Numbered from the stretch's first letter, positions 1 to 7,685 are shown. The stretch is 21,726 bases of DNA from Verrucomicrobiota bacterium (GCA_023457715.1 JAEWKR010000144.1:1-21726); one strand, 5' to 3'. Notes: a model not told the origin generated them from the letters alone. Translations and numbers: made by a program.

Positions 1-21
1 AGCGATTCGATGACTGACACC

Positions 22-57
22 GATCTCAAATCTCAAATTTCAGATCTCAAATCCCGG
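22..57. repeat. TCAAATC heptad array downstream of ybeY
   Basis: About four 7-bp units of the TCAAATC/TTTCAGA type, followed on the right by a weak GC stem (CCCGG...). In minus-strand orientation it lies about 125 bp downstream of the ybeY stop. It belongs to the family seen at a dozen other places in the window. Confidence 0.75.
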
Positions 58-181
58 AATGGGCCTCCGTGTCCTCCTTGTCGGAGCTCTGTGCTCTCTG
101 TGGCTACTTCGGAATCCAGGTCGAACATCGACCCCCTTCCGAGTTGTCATTCTGAGGGCCGTCGGAGCATCCAGCGTTCCC
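58..181. other. Intergenic remnants downstream of ybeY
   Basis: No convincing gene. Bases 62-103 resemble the degenerate CACAGAGGACACGG-type element also present at 8277-8305 and 8472-8501. A lone unit TCGAACATCGA at 121-131 matches the 7-bp unit of the array at the right end of the window. Confidence 0.4.
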
Positions 182-667
182 CTACCGCATCCCGGCCAGT
201 TTAAAGCGGGGGAGGCATTTCTCTCGGGCGAGGAGCGCCATGGCTTTCGCCTCGGCGCGGCGCATGACGCGCTTTTTGGCAGGCTGCAGGTCGTCGTAGC
301 CGGCGAGGTGCAACCAGCCGTGCACGAGGTACAGGGTGAGTTCGGAGCTGAAGTCGCGGCCGTGGGCGCGGGCGTAGGCGGCGGCGGTGTCGGCGGAAAC
401 GCAGATTTCGCCCGCGGTGCCGAGGGCGGGGTTGCCCTCGAAGGTGATCACGTCGGTCGGTGTCGGATCGTCCAGGAAATCGGCGTGCAGCTGCGCGAGG
501 TCGGCATCGTTGAGGAACACGAGCGAGAGTTCGCCCTGGTTCGCGAGCCCTGACCGCTTCGTGGCGAGTTCCGCATGGTGCGCATCGAGCGTGCGGATCA
601 CCGCCGTGACGGCCCGGCGGTCGAGCTTCAGCCGGCGGTGTTTGTTGGCAATGGCGATGTCGCGCAT
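182..667 (-). CDS. ybeY: Endoribonuclease YbeY (rRNA maturation factor)
   Basis: This 161-residue protein belongs to the YbeY/UPF0054 family, a metal-dependent endoribonuclease involved in 16S rRNA 3'-end maturation and ribosome quality control. The family signature TDVITFEG lies at about 71-78 and the metal site HGWLHLAGYDD at 116-126. The usual signature is HGxLHLxGYDH with three histidines; here the third ligand is Asp126. The start is taken at Met-Arg-Asp-Ile (base 667): a longer frame to 778 would translate the CCCAAAA repeat and carry nothing family-like. It is the last gene of the HIT-phoH-pgpH-ybeY series, 132 bp after pgpH with a repeat between them. phoH-pgpH-ybeY linkage is common in bacteria, which supports the call. 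Confidence 0.9.
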   Translation of the reverse strand: MRDIAIANKHRRLKLDRRAVTAVIRTLDAHHAELATKRSGLANQGELSLVFLNDADLAQLHADFLDDPTPTDVITFEGNPALGTAGEICVSADTAAAYARAHGRDFSSELTLYLVHGWLHLAGYDDLQPAKKRVMRRAEAKAMALLAREKCLPRFKLAGMR

Positions 668-716
668 GGGAGCCGGCTGCGCCGGGGTGTCAATTTCAGG
701 GCGGGGGGCGGGATCC

Positions 717-790
717 GTTTTGGGTTTTGAGTTTTGAGTTTTGGGTTTCCAACTCAAAACCCAAAACCCAAAACTCAAAACCCTAAACCC
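717..790. repeat. Inverted CCCAAAA heptad arrays between pgpH and ybeY
   Basis: Left arm 717-748 is made of GTTTTGG/GTTTTGA heptads, and right arm 751-790 is its reverse complement (CTCAAAA/CCCAAAA). Only two bases separate the arms, so the whole block is close to one long palindrome that could fold into a stem of about 30 bp. It begins 10 bp after the pgpH stop codon (800-802). Confidence 0.9.
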
Positions 791-799
791 TGCGCTCTG

Positions 800-3196
800 T
801 CACGCCCGGGCCCCGGTCTTCGGCTCGGAGGTGGGGGCAGCACGCGGCGCGGCGTGGTTGCCGGCGTCGGTCCCCGGATACGCCATGCGCGCGTGCAGCA
901 TGTTAACGAGCGTGAACTGGAAGCTGTGCTTGATCCGGGTGATCTCCTCGAGCGTCAGCGGCGCGTTGTCCAGCTGGCCGTCGGTGATGCGTTCGCCCAC
1001 GATGCGCTCGATCATGTCGTGGACCTTCGTGGCCTCGACCTCGCGCATGGAACGCGCCGTGGCCTCCACGGCGTCGGCGAGGGAGATGATCGCACTTTCC
1101 TTGAACTGGGGCTTTGGGCCGTCGTAACGGAAGGCCGCCTCGTCGACCGGGGCCGGCGGCGGCTCGGAGCGCGTGGCGGCGCTCTTGGGGAACGGCGGGT
1201 TCGTGCGCTCGCAGGCGCGGTGGTAGAAATAGCGCACGAGCGTGGTGCCGTGGTGCTGCTGGATCACATCGATCACCATCCGCGGCAGGCGGTGCTTGAG
1301 GGCGAGTTCCACCCCATCAGGCACGTGGCGCTTGATGATCCGCGCGGATTCGGCCGGGTCGCGTTCGTCGTGGGGGTTGCTGCGTTCGCGCTGGTTCTCG
1401 GCGAAAAATTGCGGGTTCACCGTCTTGCCGACGTCGTGGAAGAGGGCGCAGACGCGGGTGAGCAGCGGGTTGGCCCCGACCGCGTTGGCGGCGTTCTCCG
1501 CGAGCTGGGCCACGACCAGGGAGTGGTGGTAGGTGCCCGGCGCCTCGAGCTGCATATGCAGGAGCAGCGGGTGATTGTAATCCGTGAGCTCGAGCAGCGT
1601 GATGTCGGTGGTGCGCTTGAACAGCGACTCCAGCACCGGCAGAAGCCCCACGACGAGGATGCCGGTGAACAGCCCCGAAGCGAGACCGGCGACCATCTGG
1701 CGGCCGAGGGTGTCGATGGGCAGCTGGTCGGCCAGGCCGATGAGCGCGGCGAAGATCGCGACGGCAAGGCCGCCGGCGCCGGCGGCGCGCACGACGCGGC
1801 TGCGGCGGCGGGCATCGCGCGCGGCGAAGATCGAGATCAGCGAGGCAAGGAAGGTGATGACGAGGAGATCGAGGCGATTGCCGTAAATGACGCCCGCGAA
1901 GATCGAGATCAGCAACGCCATGAAGATGCCGGAACCGGCGTCGATCAGCGTGGCGACGATCAAGGGCGCGAAGGCGGTCGGCGCCACATAGGGCAGCGTG
2001 GAGGCCCACGACCCGTCGCTGACGAAAAACTCGGCGCCTCCCAGCGAGTAGATCAACCGCACCAGCGCGAGGTTGCTGATGACGACCAGTGCCAGGAGGG
2101 CCAGCCGCACGTTGCTGCGCAGCGTCTCCGCATCCTCGATCCGGATATAGATCAGGGAGGCGATCACCATCGCAAGCACCAGCAGCACGCGGCGGTACAG
2201 CGTCAGGTTTTCGTTGGTGTCGGTGTCCCCGTGCGCGAGGAGGAACCGGCGGTACGCCATGTACATCTCGTACTGTTCATCCGAGACGCGGTCGCCGGGT
2301 TCGATGATGCTCTGCCCCGCGGAGACCGTGACCGTGACCGGTTTGACCGCGTTGATCGCGGCTTGCTGCCGCTCCTGGGTGGCGGCGCGGTCGAAGACGA
2401 TGTTGGGGGTGAGGCCGAAACGGAAGATGCGGAAGGCGGCCTGCGTGGCGGGGCGGGAAAGGTGGTCGGTCGCGAGGCTGACGCGCAGGAGGGTCAGGGC
2501 ATCCTCCATGGTCTGGACGGAACGCTGGCCGATCTCCCCATTGGCCCGGCGGATCTGAAAGACGATGGTGCTGCCGGGAGTGACGCCGCTGAGCGCGGAA
2601 TCCACGACGCCCTCGGCATAGATGTCGCGCAGGGTCGCCAGGCCGGTCTCAAACAAGGCGGTGCGGCTGCGTTCGTCGACGGTGAGGAGCGCGGTGACAT
2701 CGTCCGGGGTGATGTGATAATTGCCGCGCGCGTTGAAGGCATCGGCGACGGTGCCGATCTCGGCGCGGCGGCTGGCGGCCGGGGTGGCGGGATCGAGGGT
2801 CGCGGCGAGGTTGGTGAGGTCCGACAGCAGGACGCGGGACGCCGCCTCGAAGCGGCGGAGGGGTTCGGTGTCGATCCGGTAAACGGGAGGGACGCGATCG
2901 GCGAACTGGTTGCGGGCGGCCTGGGTCTTGGCGGCGCTCTCGTACGTGAAACCCGCGCTGGCGATGACCCGCGTGGTGGCCACCTGGTTGGGCAGCACGG
3001 GCGCGTTGATGGTCGTGACGCCGGCCGAACTGATGAGCACGATCGCGGTGACCGTGAGGAAGAAAATCAGGGCTGAAACGACGCGGCTGCGATCCAGGAA
3101 CTCCCCCCAGGCGGCGGGCGCGCCGGGCGGCGGGCGACCGCCGCGGCGGGCGTTGAGGCCGCCGACGAGGAGTTTAAGCTGGTTGCGAACGGACAT
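800..3196 (-). CDS. pgpH: HD-family phosphohydrolase, PgpH/7TMR-HD type (predicted c-di-AMP phosphodiesterase)
   Basis: A 798-residue membrane protein with the architecture of PgpH/YqfF: an N-terminal membrane helix at about 39-59 (VVSALIFFLTVTAIVLIS), a large extracytoplasmic domain at about 60-325 (7TMR-HDED type), a polytopic block at about 329-520 and a cytoplasmic HD domain after about 545. The HD dyad is His587-Asp588 in ALFHDVGKTVNPQFFAENQ. An upstream histidine lies in GTYHHSLV, and further metal-site histidines lie in RHVPDG and IQQHHGTT. In Firmicutes this family hydrolyses c-di-AMP to pApA; that activity is inferred here. It starts 17 bp after phoH and is probably co-transcribed with it. 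The start codon follows a C-rich stretch (CCTTCCCC) and not a Shine-Dalgarno sequence. Confidence 0.9.
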   Translation of the reverse strand: MSVRNQLKLLVGGLNARRGGRPPPGAPAAWGEFLDRSRVVSALIFFLTVTAIVLISSAGVTTINAPVLPNQVATTRVIASAGFTYESAAKTQAARNQFADRVPPVYRIDTEPLRRFEAASRVLLSDLTNLAATLDPATPAASRRAEIGTVADAFNARGNYHITPDDVTALLTVDERSRTALFETGLATLRDIYAEGVVDSALSGVTPGSTIVFQIRRANGEIGQRSVQTMEDALTLLRVSLATDHLSRPATQAAFRIFRFGLTPNIVFDRAATQERQQAAINAVKPVTVTVSAGQSIIEPGDRVSDEQYEMYMAYRRFLLAHGDTDTNENLTLYRRVLLVLAMVIASLIYIRIEDAETLRSNVRLALLALVVISNLALVRLIYSLGGAEFFVSDGSWASTLPYVAPTAFAPLIVATLIDAGSGIFMALLISIFAGVIYGNRLDLLVITFLASLISIFAARDARRRSRVVRAAGAGGLAVAIFAALIGLADQLPIDTLGRQMVAGLASGLFTGILVVGLLPVLESLFKRTTDITLLELTDYNHPLLLHMQLEAPGTYHHSLVVAQLAENAANAVGANPLLTRVCALFHDVGKTVNPQFFAENQRERSNPHDERDPAESARIIKRHVPDGVELALKHRLPRMVIDVIQQHHGTTLVRYFYHRACERTNPPFPKSAATRSEPPPAPVDEAAFRYDGPKPQFKESAIISLADAVEATARSMREVEATKVHDMIERIVGERITDGQLDNAPLTLEEITRIKHSFQFTLVNMLHARMAYPGTDAGNHAAPRAAPTSEPKTGARA

Positions 3197-3213
3197 GGGG
3201 AAGGGCGGGGCGG

Positions 3214-4194
3214 TTACTTTTCGTCGGCGCCGTTGTCGTCACCAGGATTCCGGTACGCCTCGTAGGCATTGATGATCTGCTGCACGAGCGGATGCCGGAC
3301 GATGTCGGCGCCGCTGAAGGTATGGAAATCGATGCCGGGGATGTCGCGCAGGATGCGCTTCACTTCCACGAGCCCGCTCTGCTTGGAGCGCGGCAGGTCG
3401 ACCTGGGTGACGTCGCCGGTCACCACCATCCGCGAATCCTCGCCGAGACGGGTCAGAAACATCATCATCTGCTCCGACGTCGTGTTCTGGGCCTCGTCGA
3501 GGATGATGAACGCGTGGGACAGCGTGCGACCGCGCATGTAGGCCAGCGGGGCAATCTCGATCACGCCTTTCTCGGTCAAGCGCGCGACGTCCTCGGCATC
3601 CAGCATGTCGTGGAGCGCGTCGTACAGCGGGCGCAGGTAGGGGAGGATCTTTTCGCGCAGGTCGCCGGGAAGAAAGCCGAGCGCCTCGCCCGCTTCGACG
3701 GCGGGACGGGTGAGGATGATGCGCTCGACCTGGTTCTTGAGGAGCGCGTTCACGGCCGCGGCCATGGCCAGATACGTCTTGCCGGTGCCGGCGGGCCCGA
3801 TGCCGAACACCACGGGGTGGGCGAGCATGGACTGGAGGTACATTTTCTGGCCGAGCGTCTTGGGAACGATCGTTTTGCGATTGGTGGCGATGACGAGCGG
3901 CTCTTCCATCAGCTTGCGCATCGAGGTGCCCTCGCCCCGGGCGAAGCTGTCCGTGATGCGGTGGAAATCCGGCGTCCGAATCTTCATCCCCTGGGCGCGG
4001 GCCTGGTCGAGGAAAGTGAAGAGAGCTTCCGCGTTCCCCACCTGTTCGGCGGTCCCATCGATCTTGAGCCAGTCCTCCCGCGTGGTGAGCCTGGCGCCCA
4101 GCATCCGCTCGGCATGCACGAGGTTTTCCTCCCGACCCGCGAAGAGGGACGTGAGGTGGCGCGGGCTGGGATAGTGGAGGGTCTTGGAAGGCAC
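3214..4194 (-). CDS. PhoH-family ATPase (PhoL type)
   Basis: A 326-residue PhoH-like P-loop NTPase. Walker A GPAGTGKT lies at 133-140 within VFGIGPAGTGKTYLAM. Walker B FIILDEAQNTT lies near the middle of the domain and is followed by the family segment MMMFLTRLGEDSRMVVTGD. The N-terminal ~100 residues form the small domain usual in this family. The start is assigned to a GTG at 4194 (Val-Pro-Ser-Lys); a longer frame to an ATG at 4350 runs through the upstream CTGAAAAG repeat and into the HIT gene, so it is unlikely. The protein probably acts in the cytoplasm in RNA metabolism, as inferred from its conserved linkage to ybeY. The first residue is uncertain by a few codons. Confidence 0.9.
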   Translation of the reverse strand: MPSKTLHYPSPRHLTSLFAGREENLVHAERMLGARLTTREDWLKIDGTAEQVGNAEALFTFLDQARAQGMKIRTPDFHRITDSFARGEGTSMRKLMEEPLVIATNRKTIVPKTLGQKMYLQSMLAHPVVFGIGPAGTGKTYLAMAAAVNALLKNQVERIILTRPAVEAGEALGFLPGDLREKILPYLRPLYDALHDMLDAEDVARLTEKGVIEIAPLAYMRGRTLSHAFIILDEAQNTTSEQMMMFLTRLGEDSRMVVTGDVTQVDLPRSKQSGLVEVKRILRDIPGIDFHTFSGADIVRHPLVQQIINAYEAYRNPGDDNGADEK

Positions 4195-4200
4195 GTGTTG

Positions 4201-4235
4201 AAACGCTGAAAAGCTGAAAGACTGAAAAGCTGAGA
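4201..4235. repeat. CTGAAAAG octamer array at the 3' end of the HIT gene
   Basis: Four imperfect 8-bp units (CTGAAAAG, CTGAAAGA, CTGAAAAG, CTGAGA) fill the 41-bp gap between the HIT and phoH genes. The array directly touches the HIT stop codon at 4236-4238. Confidence 0.7.
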
Positions 4236-4733
4236 TCAGGCGGAGAGCGTTTTGGCGGCTTGGGAGAGTTTCTCCCAGGTGGATTCGAGGGCCTGGGGGA
4301 GAATGCGTGTCTTGCCGATGACGGGCATGAAGTTGCTGTCGCCTTCCCAACGGGGGACGATGTGGCCATGCAGGTGTTCGATGCTGCCGCCGGCGCAGGC
4401 ATGGCCGAGGTTGAAGCCGATATTGAACCCCTCGGGTTTCATCGCCTCCGTCAGGATGGCCTTGGCGAAAAGGATCAGGTCGAAAAGGTCCGTCCGCTCC
4501 GCCGCCGTGAGGTCTTCCAAGTGCGGCACATCGCGGAACGGGACCGCGAGCAGGTGGCCGGGGTTGTAGGGGAAGCGGTTCAGGATGAGGTAGGAAAGGG
4601 GAGAACGGTGAACAATCAGCGCCGCCCGATCATCGCCCAGCCCGGGCAACTCCGTGAAGGGGCGCTTCATGGCCGGCGGATAGCGCGGAGCCTCGATGTA
4701 TTCCATCCGCCAGTAGGGATGAAGCTGCTGCAT
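4236..4733 (-). CDS. HIT-family nucleotide hydrolase/transferase
   Basis: A 165-residue histidine-triad protein. The signature HLHGHIVPRW occupies 120-129, with His120, His122 and His124 forming the triad that hydrolyses or transfers nucleoside phosphoramidate or dinucleoside polyphosphate bonds. NRFPYNPGHLLAVPFRDV earlier in the protein matches the family's nucleotide-binding segment. The closest type is the ATP adenylyltransferase/Ap4A phosphorylase-like HIT branch, but the substrate cannot be told from sequence. The start is placed at Met-Gln-Gln-Leu-His (4733), because the 21 residues upstream come from a GC-rich repeat. It is the first gene of the minus-strand series leading into phoH, pgpH and ybeY, 41 bp before phoH. 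Confidence 0.87.
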   Translation of the reverse strand: MQQLHPYWRMEYIEAPRYPPAMKRPFTELPGLGDDRAALIVHRSPLSYLILNRFPYNPGHLLAVPFRDVPHLEDLTAAERTDLFDLILFAKAILTEAMKPEGFNIGFNLGHACAGGSIEHLHGHIVPRWEGDSNFMPVIGKTRILPQALESTWEKLSQAAKTLSA

Positions 4734-4746
4734 GTCGGTTTCGGTG

Positions 4747-4773
4747 GGTACCGGCTGAAGCCGGCGCCACGGA
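4747..4773. repeat. GGTACCGGCTGAAGCCGGCGC element, copy 1
   Basis: A 27-bp element with the small hairpin CCGGC-TGAA-GCCGG. A near-identical copy occurs at 16269-16295 inside the tolC-like gene (GGTACCGGCTGAATCCGGCGC). Two copies in unrelated contexts mark it as a dispersed repeat. Confidence 0.65.
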
Positions 4774-4848
4774 GCGCCGCCTGCAGACGGTTTCAAAAGA
4801 GAAAAAATGGACCCGGTAAGAAAGCGGTGGCGGGGGGGAATGTCAAAG

Positions 4849-4898
4849 CCCCGCGGGACGCGGGGACATTTGAGATTTGAAATTTGAGATTTGAGATT
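4849..4898 (+). repeat. Composite GC hairpin plus ATTTGAG heptad array
   Basis: A perfect 7-bp stem, CCCCGCG-GGA-CGCGGGG (4849-4865), is followed after two bases by four heptads of the ATTTGAG/ATTTGAA type. This is the cleanest plus-strand example of the composite element found at gene ends through the window, although here it lies between divergent genes. Confidence 0.8.
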
Positions 4899-4977
4899 GA
4901 AGTGGGGAAATGGCGGTTACAAGGCCGACGCATTTGATAAGTGCCATAATATCAACTGGTAGGCGAGCTACGTGATC

Positions 4978-5006
4978 TCAGATTTCAAATCTCAAATCTC
5001 AAATCT
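4978..5006 (-). repeat. TCAAATC heptad array facing the 4849-4898 element
   Basis: Four 7-bp units, the reverse complement of the array at 4868-4898. The two arrays bracket an 80-bp unique stretch and could pair as a long stem. The array would lie in the 5' leader of fabF if transcription starts upstream of it. Confidence 0.8.
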
Positions 5007-5054
5007 ATCGGGGCTTGCACCCGGGTGCCGGGCCTTGGTGCAATTGACAGCTGT

Positions 5055-6383
5055 ATGTCGAACCAACCTGACAATTCTCGCCGTCGTGTCGTGGTGACGG
5101 GTGTGGGGGCCATCACCCCGTGCGGCAACTCGGCCCCGGAAACGTGGGCGTCCTTGTGCGCCGGGCGGAGCGGGATCGGCCGGATCACCCGGTTCGACAC
5201 CACCACGTGTCCGGTGCAGATCGCCGGAGAGGTGCGGGGCTTTGAAGTCACCAAGCCGCTGGCCACCCCCCTGCGGCCCCGCGGGTCCGCGGGCGAGCCG
5301 TTGAATCAGGTGCTGACGCCGAAAGACGTGAAGAAGTTCGGCCGGTTCACGCATCTTGGAGCGGCGGCGGCGGTCGAGGCGTATGCCGATTCGGGTCTGG
5401 ACGCCCTGCGGGATCAACTCGCGCCGGAACGGCTCGGGGTGAACCTGGGGGTCGGCATCGGCGGGCTGCCGGAGATTGAGGCGATGCAGGAGACGTGGAA
5501 GACGGGCGGCTTCCGCAAGATCTCGCCGTTCTTCATCATTCAGATCGCACCCAACCTGCTGGCGGGGCAGGTCAGCCTGCTGCTGGATTTCAGGGGCACC
5601 AATATGAGCGTGGCCTCCGCCTGCGCGACCAGCGGTCACGCGTTGGGTGAGGCGGCGGCGGCGATCCGCCGCGGCGATGCGGATGTGATGCTGGCGGGCG
5701 GCGCCGAGTCGACGGTGACGCCGCTCGCGATCGGGGCGTTCGCCCAGATGCGCGCGCTTTCCACCCGGAATGACGCCCCGGAAAAGGCGTCGCGTCCCTA
5801 CGACAGCGATCGGGACGGGTTCGTGCTTTCGGAAGGCGGCGTGGTGCTGGTGCTCGAGGAACTCGAGCATGCGCGGCGTCGCGGCGCGAAAATCTACGCG
5901 GAACTCCGCGGTTATGGGGCTTCGGCCGACGCCTACCACCTTTCGTCCCTGGCGCCTGGTGCGGAAGGATCGGCCCGGGCGATGCGGGCTGCGCTGGAGC
6001 GGGCGGGCTTGGGGGCGACCGAAATCGACTATGTCTCGGCACACGCGACCTCAACCCCCGGTGGGGACGGCGAGGAAGGTGCGGCGATCGCGACGGTTTT
6101 CGCCGAGAACAAGGCCAGCCTGCACGTGAGCGGCGTCAAATCCATGACCGGGCATCTCCTGGGTGCGGCCGGCGCGATGGGCTCCTTTGCGGCGATCATG
6201 GCGATCCGCGACGGAGTGGTCCCGCCGACGATCAACCTGGAGACTCCGGACCCGGCGTGTGCGGCCCTGGGGCTCAATCTCACCCCCAACACGGCGGTGA
6301 AGAAGCCGGTCCGTGCGGCCCTGGCGAACAGCTTCGGCTTCGGCGGGACGAATGCCTCGGTGGTGTTCAGCAAAGCTGAATAG
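5055..6383 (+). CDS. fabF: Beta-ketoacyl-[acyl-carrier-protein] synthase II
   Basis: A 442-residue condensing enzyme of type II fatty acid synthesis, which extends acyl-ACP with malonyl-ACP in the cytoplasm. The catalytic triad is readable: Cys190 in SVASACATSG, His330 in SAHATSTP and His367 in SMTGHLLGAAG. The C-terminal signature NSFGFGGTNAS is present. All three catalytic residues are shifted by 27 from E. coli FabF (Cys163, His303, His340). The shift comes from a slightly longer N terminus and an insertion around residues 70-90 (PLRPRGSAGEPLNQVL). The start at Met-Ser-Asn-Gln-Pro (5055) is chosen because the family's first strand RRRVVVTGVGAITP follows closely; the frame extends 10 codons upstream without family similarity. 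No Shine-Dalgarno is seen. Neighbouring fab or acpP genes are absent. Confidence 0.93.
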   Translation: MSNQPDNSRRRVVVTGVGAITPCGNSAPETWASLCAGRSGIGRITRFDTTTCPVQIAGEVRGFEVTKPLATPLRPRGSAGEPLNQVLTPKDVKKFGRFTHLGAAAAVEAYADSGLDALRDQLAPERLGVNLGVGIGGLPEIEAMQETWKTGGFRKISPFFIIQIAPNLLAGQVSLLLDFRGTNMSVASACATSGHALGEAAAAIRRGDADVMLAGGAESTVTPLAIGAFAQMRALSTRNDAPEKASRPYDSDRDGFVLSEGGVVLVLEELEHARRRGAKIYAELRGYGASADAYHLSSLAPGAEGSARAMRAALERAGLGATEIDYVSAHATSTPGGDGEEGAAIATVFAENKASLHVSGVKSMTGHLLGAAGAMGSFAAIMAIRDGVVPPTINLETPDPACAALGLNLTPNTAVKKPVRAALANSFGFGGTNASVVFSKAE

Positions 6384-6392
6384 GTTGGGGTG

Positions 6393-6432
6393 TTCGGTTT
6401 TGGGTTTTGTGTTTTGGGTTTTGGGTTGGGTT
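6393..6432. repeat. TTTTGGG heptad array after fabF
   Basis: Degenerate 7-bp units of GGTTTTG/TGTTTTG begin about 10 bp after the fabF stop codon. It is the same family as 717-790 but has only one arm. Confidence 0.75.
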
Positions 6433-6500
6433 TCGGGGAATGAACCGCGTTTCTCACACCCAATCCTGCGGGCTAAAGCACCGCAGCCGTTCGGGCTTGG

Positions 6501-6583
6501 GTACGTAGTCCCGCGTTTACGCGGAATGTCTTGTCCGGCGCGCTTCGCGCGGGATTTCAGATTTCAAATTTCAGATTTCAGAC
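6501..6583 (+). repeat. REP-like hairpin element with GTAG foot plus heptad array
   Basis: Order: TACGTAGTC, hairpin CCGCG-TTTA-CGCGG, GAATGTC, a second hairpin CGCGC-TTC-GCGCG (6539-6551), then ATTTCAG heptads. A GTAG tetranucleotide just 5' of an imperfect palindrome is the layout described for REP elements linked to RAYT transposases. Downstream, ACCAAACCCACGCCGTTTG continues the unit also found at 16541-16565 and 16646-16672. Confidence 0.75.
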
Positions 6584-6648
6584 CAAACCCACGCCGTTTG
6601 GGCGGTTTGAGTACGCACGTGTCGGCAGGGGTACAACCAACGTGCGCG

Positions 6649-7071
6649 CTACTTCACGCCCAGCTTTGCATCCACGGAGTACTTGCCCGCCCCGCCGATG
6701 AAGATCGCGAGCGCGGCGCCCAGATAAAGGAACGCCATTTCTCCGCTACCCGGACCCGTCAGCTTATGGCCATGAGCGATCCAGAACGCCACGAACATGG
6801 TGATGATCAGGCCGATGGCGGCGAAGCGCGTGAACGCCCCGATCGCAATCAGGATCCCGCAGACCAGTTCGCCAAAGATCGCGAGGCTCAGGCTCACCGA
6901 GCCGCTGAGCCCGAAACCCAAGGGGTCGCCGAATTTTTGCGACATTTCGCCGAATCCGGTAAGCTTGCTCCAGCCGTGCAGCAGCGCCATCGAGAGGCCG
7001 AACCACAACCGGAGCAAAAGGAGGGCGCAATCGGCACTCCGTGGAAAGAAGCTGAAGTGAAGGAACTTCAT
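6649..7071 (-). CDS. DoxX-family integral membrane protein
   Basis: A 140-residue protein with about four hydrophobic helices: CALLLLRLWFGLSMALLHGW, LSLAIFGELVCGILIAIGAF, AIGLIITMFVAFWIAHGH and MAFLYLGAALAIFIGGAG. The first-helix arginine with a GW.KL segment, the conserved glutamate in the second helix and the GAF.R turn fit the DoxX/YphA family of small inner-membrane proteins of poorly known function (some linked to redox or sulfur chemistry). The start is set at Met-Lys-Phe-Leu-His (7071); a longer frame to 7167 enters an inverted repeat. The gene stands alone, flanked by inverted REP-like elements (6501-6530 and 7163-7192). Confidence 0.82.
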   Translation of the reverse strand: MKFLHFSFFPRSADCALLLLRLWFGLSMALLHGWSKLTGFGEMSQKFGDPLGFGLSGSVSLSLAIFGELVCGILIAIGAFTRFAAIGLIITMFVAFWIAHGHKLTGPGSGEMAFLYLGAALAIFIGGAGKYSVDAKLGVK

Positions 7072-7162
7072 GGTGGGAGCCCCAGCAAAGCCAAAGTGTC
7101 CCAAGTTACAAGTGGGCAGGTTGATGCGCCGATGAGCAATCGGCGCCCCCGCTACGCGGCAA

Positions 7163-7192
7163 GGCATTCCGCCTGAACGCGGGACTACGTAC
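7163..7192 (-). repeat. REP-like element, inverted copy upstream of doxX
   Basis: Reads GGCATTCCGCCTGAACGCGG then GACTACGTAC. It is the reverse complement of 6501-6530 and 16782-16811 except for three bases in the hairpin. It lacks the heptad tail. Confidence 0.75.
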
Positions 7193-7236
7193 CCCAGACC
7201 TCGCCACGTTGACCCTTCCGCTACACCCCCTGGGGC

Positions 7237-7515
7237 TCAGAGGGTCCGATCTGAAATCTGGAAGTTGAAATCTGAAATCCCGGCGCGGCCGGCACTCGTC
7301 TCGGGCGAGGGGCTGCCGGCGGGCAGGGCGGCGGTGATGGTGTCGCGCAGGTGCTGGCCGATCTCAAGGACGATGCGACAGACGTTTTCACGCACGATCT
7401 TGTCGCTTGGCGCCACCGGACAGCCCCGACGTTCGCCTTCGAGCCACGTTTCATCCTGGATGATCTTTTGAATCACCGGGATTTCCCGTGGGATGACTGG
7501 ATCGAAGGGGATCAT
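7237..7515 (-). CDS. Small conserved-looking protein of unknown function, C terminus encoded by a repeat
   Basis: A 92-residue soluble protein that I cannot name. The first ~65 residues look like a real acidic/basic helical protein (MIPFDPVIPREIPVIQKI, DETWLEGERRGCPVAPSD and RENVCRIVLEIGQHLRDT). After residue ~66 the frame enters the GC hairpin and heptad repeat at 7248-7293, giving the low-information tail AGRAGISDFNFQISDRTL. The tail probably arose when the repeat displaced or removed the original stop. The start codon follows a run of C (TGCCCCCC) and not a Shine-Dalgarno. The strand and compact codon use fit its minus-strand neighbours. The coding call is moderately supported and the C-terminal boundary is uncertain. 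Confidence 0.6.
   Translation of the reverse strand: MIPFDPVIPREIPVIQKIIQDETWLEGERRGCPVAPSDKIVRENVCRIVLEIGQHLRDTITAALPAGSPSPETSAGRAGISDFNFQISDRTL
7248..7293 (-). repeat. Composite GC hairpin plus heptad array inside a reading frame
   Basis: On the minus strand: stem CCGGC-CGC-GCCGG (7280-7292), then ATTTCAGA/TTTCAAC/TTCCAGA/TTTCAGA heptads. Unlike most copies it lies within the apparent 3' end of a reading frame, not after it. Confidence 0.75.
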
Positions 7516-7685
7516 GGGGGGCAGTGCCCACTGACGCTATCGACCCACTTTGCGTTCCGATCAAGCGATTCGGGTGATTACCTGGGGCCGCCTGGGGTGG
7601 GGAACTTAACGACGCCCCGCCGCCCCTACCACGCTGAAGCTCGGGCGCTACCCTGCGTGTTCAAATGCCAATCGGCCGAGCTCGC

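Larger units (their letters stand above)
4734..5054. other. Divergent intergenic region between the HIT gene and fabF
   Basis: No gene seen. It holds a copy of the GGTACCGGCTGAA element (4747-4773), a GC hairpin plus heptad array (4849-4898), an opposing heptad array (4978-5006) and the perfect palindrome GCACCCGGGTGC (5017-5028). The only AT-rich unique stretch, about 4930-4955, contains TAATAT (4947-4952) and could hold a -10 box, but no good -35 is seen. Promoters for both flanking genes must lie in or next to these repeats. Confidence 0.5.

Noticed and set aside
734..3076. A 780-codon open frame on the plus strand
   Set aside because: It is the antisense of pgpH, with a composition dominated by Gly, Arg, Asp and Glu and no domain; high GC at codon positions keeps the opposite strand open. 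Its start lies in the CCCAAAA repeat.
4195..4350. A longer N terminus for the PhoH-family protein
   Set aside because: The extension translates the CTGAAAAG repeat and overlaps the HIT coding sequence; the remaining 326 residues are full family length.
4947..4952. TAATAT as a fabF or HIT gene -10 box
   Set aside because: No matching -35 hexamer at suitable spacing on either strand, so it is only mentioned in the intergenic entry.
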